DNA of 47,199 nucleotides from the NCBI GenBank assembly GCA_002922725.1, contig PNEW01000006.1:1-47199 (forward strand). Direction: 5' to 3'. The notes under the pieces are model-generated. The model was not told the origin of the DNA. It was given only the letters and a program-made list of their open reading frames with translations, and ran no database searches. Shown here in pieces: positions 40,833-47,199 of the stretch. Made by a program: the position numbers and the translations under genes. The stretch is from Verrucomicrobia bacterium Opi.OSU.00C. GTDB taxonomy: Bacteria > Verrucomicrobiota > Verrucomicrobiia > Opitutales > PNEW01. The stretch's first letter is position 1, and every line of letters starts with the position of its first letter.

Positions 40833-40873
40833 TAATATGGTTAGAGTGAGGTTATAGATTAATATTTTTATAA

Positions 40874-40958
40874 TGGTGCTCAGGAGGGGACTCGAACCCC
40901 TACACCTTTCGGCATACGCCCCTCAAGCGTACGTGTCTACCAATTCCACCACCTGAGC
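40874..40958 (-). tRNA. tRNA-Leu(GAG), CCA end encoded
   Basis: Reverse complement GCTCAGGTGGTGGAATTGGTAGACACGTACGCTTGAGGGGCGTATGCCGAAAGGTGTAGGGGTTCGAGTCCCCTCCTGAGCACCA; acceptor GCTCAGG/CCTGAGC; anticodon loop TTGAGGG; class II variable arm. Confidence 0.97.
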
Positions 40959-41168
40959 TATTTAAAACAAGATTTAAGTGATATATAAGTGAGTAAAAAT
41001 GAATCAATATTATATTTTCATAAATTGTGAATTAAATATTTTTAATTAATAATTAATTGGCTTATTTGATGGCTTCTGCAGGAATAAATAATTTACTTTT
41101 ACTATGCTTGCCTATGATGGAATATTATGCTGTCTTAATAACCCTACTACCATTAGCCCCACTCAAAA

Positions 41169-42695
41169 ATGGAAGAGAAATCAGAGCACGGTATCACCCA
41201 AGGTAATAACCAACCTTTGGACTTAAGTGAATTATCAGGGATAACTATGGGGCCAGTTTGGAGTGAATCAGAAAGCTCTACAACTAAGGATAAATTTAAT
41301 AAAAAAACAGAAAATAAAGCCCCTTTATCAGTTTCGAGGAGAATTATTCGCCGTGACCGTAGACCAAACGTAGTTCGAGGGGGCGAAAAACGTGCGGAGA
41401 GTAGACCACAATTTCAACCAACTGTAGATGCAATCTTTTATCCGGAAGATATAGCTTTTAAAACATTGATAAAAGCAATTCGTACATCTAATAAAACTTA
41501 TGAGTTATTTGATATCACCCGGCTTTTTCTCGCTAAGTTTGATCGTTTTATTACAATGGTCAGACCTGCAGTTATAAAAGATAAGAATTCAGAACGTTTA
41601 TATATAGCTTTAGCTGATGGGTGTCCATTTGAAAGTAAAGAGAAAGCATTTGATTACTCTATTGAAAATTACATTGATGAATATTTTAACATAGAGACAG
41701 AGACAATAGATCCACCTAAAGGTAATTTTACTATGGTCAATCGTTGTTCTTTTACAGGGGAATTACTAGGGCCACCAAATTATCATCGGTATCAAGAATT
41801 GATTGTACAACACCACGCTATTCGTCTACCAAATATACCTTATGATTCTTTTGTTTCAGGAATTGAAACATTAAAGGAACAGAAAGTTATTGAAGAATGG
41901 CTTATTAAGATGACGAAACAAACGAACTATATATTGAAGAATGCTGATAATTCGGGTGAATCATTAATATTTGATAATTTAAAAAGTGCATCAAAATATT
42001 TGTACGATAATAAAATTAATAAAATTGTAAAACCAGTTTCTTCAATGCGTATATCTGGAAAATTACTATCGTCTATGCCAACTCAAAGTATGATTCGACG
42101 TTCAATTGAGTTTCATCTTGAAGCTCAGCGACGATTTCCTCTTGAAACGGCTAATCATTTGCGAGGTCGATTGCGGAGATTGAAAATTAATGTTTATAAG
42201 AAAGGATCAAGAGGTATTTCCTATATCTGTGCCATTAAGCGTAATTTCCAGATAGAAGGCCAGAATTTTGCGGATTCTATTCAAACTTTAATAAATTTTA
42301 TAGTGAAAACACCTCATGTCAAAATCTCTGATTTAGAGGGATCATTTCTACAAATTAATAAAAGAGAATTGACTAATCAGGATTCTCAAAATGATGAAAG
42401 AATTCATAGTGAATCTGTTGACCTCCCGTCTGAAGTCAAAAAAAGATTACACCTTATGCGCCAGGATTTATTCTGGCTAATATCAGAAGGATACGTTGTT
42501 GAGTATGAAGATGGCAGCCTTTATGCTTCCCCTCCACGGTCAAATATAAATGATTTATCACGGTCTGTAACTGGTGATACAGCTGAGTTAAAAATAAAAG
42601 AAAGCTCCTTTAATTCACCCTCAGAAGTAGCTCTGTCATCAAATCGGATCAAGACAAATAGTGAATTGAAAGCCATTGATAAAAGTAAAGATTAG
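41169..42695 (+). CDS. Conserved-looking hypothetical protein, 508 aa
   Basis: Low-complexity basic N-terminus (RRIIRRDRRPNVVRGG), then a structured region with NRCSFTGELLGPPNYHRYQELIVQHH; normal codon usage and length. Confidence 0.75.
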   Translation: MEEKSEHGITQGNNQPLDLSELSGITMGPVWSESESSTTKDKFNKKTENKAPLSVSRRIIRRDRRPNVVRGGEKRAESRPQFQPTVDAIFYPEDIAFKTLIKAIRTSNKTYELFDITRLFLAKFDRFITMVRPAVIKDKNSERLYIALADGCPFESKEKAFDYSIENYIDEYFNIETETIDPPKGNFTMVNRCSFTGELLGPPNYHRYQELIVQHHAIRLPNIPYDSFVSGIETLKEQKVIEEWLIKMTKQTNYILKNADNSGESLIFDNLKSASKYLYDNKINKIVKPVSSMRISGKLLSSMPTQSMIRRSIEFHLEAQRRFPLETANHLRGRLRRLKINVYKKGSRGISYICAIKRNFQIEGQNFADSIQTLINFIVKTPHVKISDLEGSFLQINKRELTNQDSQNDERIHSESVDLPSEVKKRLHLMRQDLFWLISEGYVVEYEDGSLYASPPRSNINDLSRSVTGDTAELKIKESSFNSPSEVALSSNRIKTNSELKAIDKSKD

Positions 42696-42773
42696 AGACT
42701 TAAAGTCGTTCAACTAGAGAATGGAAATTCAGATAAGTTTACTTGAAGCTTCACTTACAATTGGGTATTTTGC

Positions 42774-44183
42774 CTAATAGCTGTTGTTCAAAATATTGCC
42801 ATGGGCACTAATCAAGTTAGCAGCATATTTTTTCCCATTTGCAAGATCGTCAAACAATCCTTCAAGTTGCGCTTCATAACATTTACTGAGAATAAGCCCA
42901 AAGGATTTACCGGGTTTTACCCCAATATCAATAAGATGACGGCCAAGGATTAATGGCTCTGGAGGAGAATCTTTTACATTCAATACCTTGGCACGTCTTA
43001 ATAACCAATTAATCCCTTCTGGATTATATGATCTACATGATTTCCCTTGTTCATCAGCACTTACGACCCGCATTAACCTATCGATTCTCTTTACATCGTC
43101 TGCTAGGCGACGTATGTCAGAATCGCCTGCATTGGATTGAAAGAATTCTATTGGCTTCATATGATTGGAGACAAGAGTTACAACAGAATTAATAAGTCCC
43201 TCTTGATCTGTCATGCGTTCTAAATAGTATCGTGTAAGCGCTTTACCCAAATATTCATGTCTGGGAAATCGTATACAGCCATCTTCCAATTTTGTTGTAA
43301 CTGGTTTGCCAATATCGTGACATAACACAGCAAACCCAACAACAAGATCCTCCTCAAAATCATTGAGGCGTTCTTTAGCAAATACATCCATGCAGTGCAT
43401 CGTATGTGTCCAGACATCGACTTCCGGTTGAAAACTATTATCTTGTATACAACCAATCATAGCAAAAAGTTCAGGATAGTAACGAATCCACCCACAATTT
43501 CGAAGAAACTCTAATCCTAACGATGGGGTTACACCTTTTGTGAGTAGTTTTTTCCATTCTTCAAATATTCGTTCTTTCGGTAAAGTTTCCGGGGAAATAT
43601 CTTTACAAAGTTCAATTGTTTCAGGAGCTACTTTTAAATTAAAGCGAGCAGAAAATTGCATCGCTCGTAGAACACGAAGTGGATCTTCAGAAAATTGTGA
43701 CCCCGTATGTCTTAATATTCTTTTTTGTAAATCTTTACAACCAAGAAAAGGATCAATTAATTCTCCTGAAAGAGGATTGTAGAGTATTGAATTTATGGTG
43801 AAATCACGCCTTGATGCCGCAGTTTTCGGAGATAGATAAGGATTCCCCTTAACTGTAAACCCTCTATGGCCTGATCCTGTTTTTGATTCTAGCCGGGGAA
43901 GTGATATGTCGATATTGGCTTCAAGAATTTTGTAAACACCGAAAGATTTTCCAACTTCTACCAAAGTGAAATTATCCTGAAGAATATTTTCTAACGTTTC
44001 TCTATTTAATCCGTATACCTCGATATCAATATCTTTACTTGGGAGACCTAATAGAGCATCACGCACACAACCACCAACCAAGAAAGGTTGTCCTGAGGCA
44101 TTGGCAACTAATTCAAAAATCTTTTTACAATGCTTGTATACTTCATTCGGGAGAGATAGAGCAAGGTTGTTTTGTTGATTCAC
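42774..44183 (-). CDS. CCA-adding/poly(A) polymerase family tRNA nucleotidyltransferase with HD domain
   Basis: FLVGGCVRDALLGLPSKDIDIEVYG; DPLRVLRAMQFSARF; HTMHCMDVF...LCHDIGKP. Confidence 0.93.
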   Translation of the reverse strand: MNQQNNLALSLPNEVYKHCKKIFELVANASGQPFLVGGCVRDALLGLPSKDIDIEVYGLNRETLENILQDNFTLVEVGKSFGVYKILEANIDISLPRLESKTGSGHRGFTVKGNPYLSPKTAASRRDFTINSILYNPLSGELIDPFLGCKDLQKRILRHTGSQFSEDPLRVLRAMQFSARFNLKVAPETIELCKDISPETLPKERIFEEWKKLLTKGVTPSLGLEFLRNCGWIRYYPELFAMIGCIQDNSFQPEVDVWTHTMHCMDVFAKERLNDFEEDLVVGFAVLCHDIGKPVTTKLEDGCIRFPRHEYLGKALTRYYLERMTDQEGLINSVVTLVSNHMKPIEFFQSNAGDSDIRRLADDVKRIDRLMRVVSADEQGKSCRSYNPEGINWLLRRAKVLNVKDSPPEPLILGRHLIDIGVKPGKSFGLILSKCYEAQLEGLFDDLANGKKYAANLISAHGNILNNSY

Positions 44184-44198
44184 TGGCCATGTTTTACT

Positions 44199-44813
44199 TT
44201 ATGTGAAAAAGGCATCTTCTAGCATGTGGCATAAACAATGATAAATAGGCAAGTGGAATTCTTGTACATTTTCTACTTTTGAGGCAGGAGCACGGATACA
44301 TACATCAACATTGCTAAAAAGTTGTCCTCCACTATCTCCAGTTAATCCAATGGTCTTAAGTCCTTTTGCACGTGCAACAAATGTTGCATAAAGTACATTT
44401 TTAGAATTACCTGAAGTACTGATTCCAAAAAGTGAATCCCCAGGTACTCCTAAGGCCCATGTTAGTTGGGCGAAATTGTAGTAAGGATCGCAATCATTGT
44501 TAAATGCACTATTAAAAGCATTAAAACCCGTTAAAGGAATTGTTGGTAATGCGCCCTGTAATTTATCTGAAAGATTTGTTCCTAATTTTCTTTTCCACAT
44601 ATCATCAACAGGTCTTGGACAGGTGAATCCCTTTAGGAGTTCACCTGCCATATGATCACTATCTGCAGCACTGCCCCCATTTCCACATATAAGTAGTTTT
44701 CCGCCATTGGCATAAACTTCATGTAATACATCAAAAGCTTGCCGTATTTCATCTTGGCAAGAACTCAGGTTAGGAAAAGATTCTATAAGGGCATTTAAAC
44801 GATTATTCATCAA
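44199..44813 (-). CDS. gmhA: SIS-domain phosphoheptose isomerase / DiaA-like protein
   Basis: LLICGNGGSAADSDHMAGELLKGF; PGDSLFGISTSGNSKNVLYA; GLTGDSGG. Confidence 0.8.
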   Translation of the reverse strand: MMNNRLNALIESFPNLSSCQDEIRQAFDVLHEVYANGGKLLICGNGGSAADSDHMAGELLKGFTCPRPVDDMWKRKLGTNLSDKLQGALPTIPLTGFNAFNSAFNNDCDPYYNFAQLTWALGVPGDSLFGISTSGNSKNVLYATFVARAKGLKTIGLTGDSGGQLFSNVDVCIRAPASKVENVQEFHLPIYHCLCHMLEDAFFT

Positions 44814-45290
44814 ACTACTATCAATGTTAAATATACCTTGAAGGCAATCGAAATTGAATGTCCATCTTGTAGTGATTACGGATATTATTCGTCTGAATAT
44901 TATAATTATTTTTAAAAAGGTGAAATGGATAATTTAGACGAACAGTATAAAATATACTAATTAAAAGAGATTAGATCATTACCTATTTACTTCATTTTTG
45001 AATATATTTTGTAATTTTAAGTTTTAAAATATGGATATGATTTAGCCTTAGGTGGTAGGCCATAAATATTGGTAGTCGACAATTATAATTATTGACTCAA
45101 ATATTTTAGCATGAGTTTAAGTGAATGGTTGCTGCAGCTTTTCTATCAGATGTATAATTGGAATGCAGTTATGATAAGAAATAAAGGACATTAGGTATAA
45201 ATATGAGTCAGAATATTTATATTATGGATATGACCTATTATCTTTTATATAATTCTATTATAACTTGTGAATATTTTACTATTCGTATTC

Positions 45291-46862
45291 ATGGCTAAAA
45301 ATTCCGTAAATATTTTATTTGTAGTAAGTGCAACTGTAGGATCACGAGTTTTAGGTTTATTGCGCGATATATTGATTTTTGCATCATTTGGTACATCAGC
45401 CCTAAATTCGGCATTCATACTTGCGTTTACATTACCTAATTTATTTCGCCGTTTATTAGGTGAAGGAGCTTTAAATGCGGCCTTATTACCAACTTTTACG
45501 GAAGAATTAGAAGAAAATGGGAAAAAAAGTGCATTTATATTTCTTAATCAAGTGATAACACGGGTATTAATCATTCTTCTCATTATTATTTCAACACTGG
45601 GACTTACTCTTTTTGCCGTAGGATTTGTACCTGGACTCAATGATCGTTGGTACTTGGGGATTGAATTAGGTATAGTTTTGTTGCCTTACCTCGTATTGGT
45701 TTGTTTAGCAGCTATTATACATACGAGTTTGAATGTATTAAAACGATTTACTTTAGCTGCTTTATCACCAATTTGGCTCAATCTTTCCATGATTATTTCC
45801 TTAGGTATATTTGGGGTTTATTTGGCAGAATCTTCAATTGAGAAAATAACTTATTTATGTAGTGGAGTTATTATAGGAGGTATAATCCAACTTGTTTTAC
45901 CAGCGATTTTACTGAATCGAAATGGTTGGTATCCCAAAATGAATCTTGATCGAACAAAGAGAATAAATGAACTCACTTCACTATACATGCCTGGACTCGC
46001 TGGGGCTGCAATTTATCAAATAAATATTGTTGTAACACGTTTTCTTGCGTTTCACTTAGATGATACAGCAGTAGCGATTCTCTACTTGGGAAATCGGTTA
46101 CTTGAACTTCCTTTAGGAGTATTTGCTGTTGCTATAACAACAGTAATATTTCCATCTTTATCGAAATCTGCCGTACGTAATAATTTTAAAGAATTTAATC
46201 TTTTATTTCATCAAGGGGTAAGGATGATAATTGCCATTACAGTTCCAGCAGCAACTGGGTTAATTATACTACGTGAACCGATTCTTACTCTCCTTTTTGA
46301 GTGGGGAATGTTTGAGTCATATGACGTTAAGCAAACAATGCCTATAGTTTCTATCTTGGCTATTGCACTACCATTCTATGCAATCGGAGCATTTACCACA
46401 CGTGGATTTTATGCTCTGAAAGACACAACGACTCCATATCGACTGGCAAAAATAAACTTTATCGTTAATTTATTCTTTAGTATAACCCTTATGTCCTTTT
46501 TAGGTTTAATTGGCTTAGCTATTGCTAATGTGTTAGCGTCAGTAATTCACACTTTTTCTCTTTATTGGATAATAGGGAAAAAGATACCGTCATTAAATTT
46601 TGGTAATATCACATTATCTGTTATAAAAATAATCTTCGCTAGTTTTATTATGGGGTACTCAGTAGGATTGATATGGAGTGGGGTGAACGACAAGGGATTA
46701 GATCCAAAATTGGCTGCAATGATTGGAGTATTTATTCTTATTCCGAGCGCGGTAATATTTTACTTTATTTTACTTTGGGCTACACGATTCGATGAATTGA
46801 AAGAATTATGGGCATTTATAGTTAATGTATTAAAAAGGGAAAAACTTAAAGAGGGTAATTAG
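45291..46862 (+). CDS. murJ: Lipid II flippase MurJ
   Basis: SRVLGLLRDILIFASFG; LPNLFRRLLGEGALNAALLPTFTE; FYALKDTTTPYR. Start set at 45291. Confidence 0.94.
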   Translation: MAKNSVNILFVVSATVGSRVLGLLRDILIFASFGTSALNSAFILAFTLPNLFRRLLGEGALNAALLPTFTEELEENGKKSAFIFLNQVITRVLIILLIIISTLGLTLFAVGFVPGLNDRWYLGIELGIVLLPYLVLVCLAAIIHTSLNVLKRFTLAALSPIWLNLSMIISLGIFGVYLAESSIEKITYLCSGVIIGGIIQLVLPAILLNRNGWYPKMNLDRTKRINELTSLYMPGLAGAAIYQINIVVTRFLAFHLDDTAVAILYLGNRLLELPLGVFAVAITTVIFPSLSKSAVRNNFKEFNLLFHQGVRMIIAITVPAATGLIILREPILTLLFEWGMFESYDVKQTMPIVSILAIALPFYAIGAFTTRGFYALKDTTTPYRLAKINFIVNLFFSITLMSFLGLIGLAIANVLASVIHTFSLYWIIGKKIPSLNFGNITLSVIKIIFASFIMGYSVGLIWSGVNDKGLDPKLAAMIGVFILIPSAVIFYFILLWATRFDELKELWAFIVNVLKREKLKEGN

Positions 46863-46959
46863 GCCATAGTTCAATAGAGAACCATATTTATGTCCTTGTA
46901 GTTAAAATATTTACCTTATTAATGTCTGGTTATAATTTTAGAAAAGTGTCATATTTAAC

Positions 46960-47199
46960 ATGAGATTACCTATAAATGGTTTTTTATTAGGTCTATTAAT
47001 TTCTATTGGAGCTGCTTGTATTTTTCCAGAAGTAGGGGCGCACGGAGGGATTTTGAAAAGTGAAGTCACTACCAAGCTTGGAGTAATAGCTATTTTTTTT
47101 CCTTCAAGGAATTTTATTACCCACCGAAAAGTTAAAAAGTGCCATACTTGAATGGCGACTTCACCTATTTATTCAAACATTTAATTTTATTATAGTTCC
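46960..47199 (+). CDS. Bile acid:sodium symporter family (SLC10A7/YfeH-like), N-terminal part; frame broken at T8 (47093-47100) and cut by the window edge
   Basis: GFLLGLLISIGAACIFPEVGAHGGILKSEVTTKLGVIAIFF followed in the shifted frame by LQGILLPTEKLKSAILEWRLHLFIQTFNFIIV; T7 restores IFFLQGILLPTEKL. Confidence 0.75.

Noticed and set aside
1-47199. CRISPR array, transposon, integrase or prophage
   Set aside because: No spaced direct repeats, transposase or phage structural proteins seen; tRNA-Leu shows no adjacent integrase or att-like duplication.

Overview
This 47.2 kb AT-rich bacterial window is mostly housekeeping genes. The gene set and the style of the hypothetical proteins suggest a marine Verrucomicrobiota/Opitutae-like organism, but that is an inference of low confidence. 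Recognisable content: heme A synthesis (ctaA, ctaB, DUF420), an Opp-type peptide ABC transporter, kdsB, carA, an ArsR regulator, a lysine 2,3-aminomutase, a TPP riboswitch with a TonB-dependent receptor, a CNB-domain histidine kinase, cysC-cysD-cysN, alaS, a leuB-like gene, ribD, rdgB, alr, tsaB, a signal-peptide Ni superoxide dismutase, rpoN, a Ser/Thr kinase, an ErpA/IscA protein, a dapF-like gene, a YtqB-like methyltransferase, thrS, cysS, hemB, pyrD, tRNA-Leu(GAG), a CCA-adding enzyme, a SIS/GmhA protein, murJ and a truncated bile-acid-symporter-family gene. I saw no CRISPR array, transposase, integrase or prophage. Most notable: (1) at least five genes (ctaA, an aldose-epimerase-like gene, rpoN, thrS, the terminal transporter) each break frame exactly at a homopolymer tract, and four of the five need one base fewer to restore the protein; (2) a DapF homolog has both expected catalytic cysteines replaced by serine; (3) a NiSOD has its His1 placed directly after a predicted signal-peptidase site; (4) a poly-G8 tract near the 5' end of a gene could be a phase-variation site; (5) a RecB/Cas4-like nuclease-XPD/DinG helicase fusion is cut off just after its FeS-cysteine region. 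I did not find a convincing multi-gene novel system. All calls come from reading the sequence; no searches were run.
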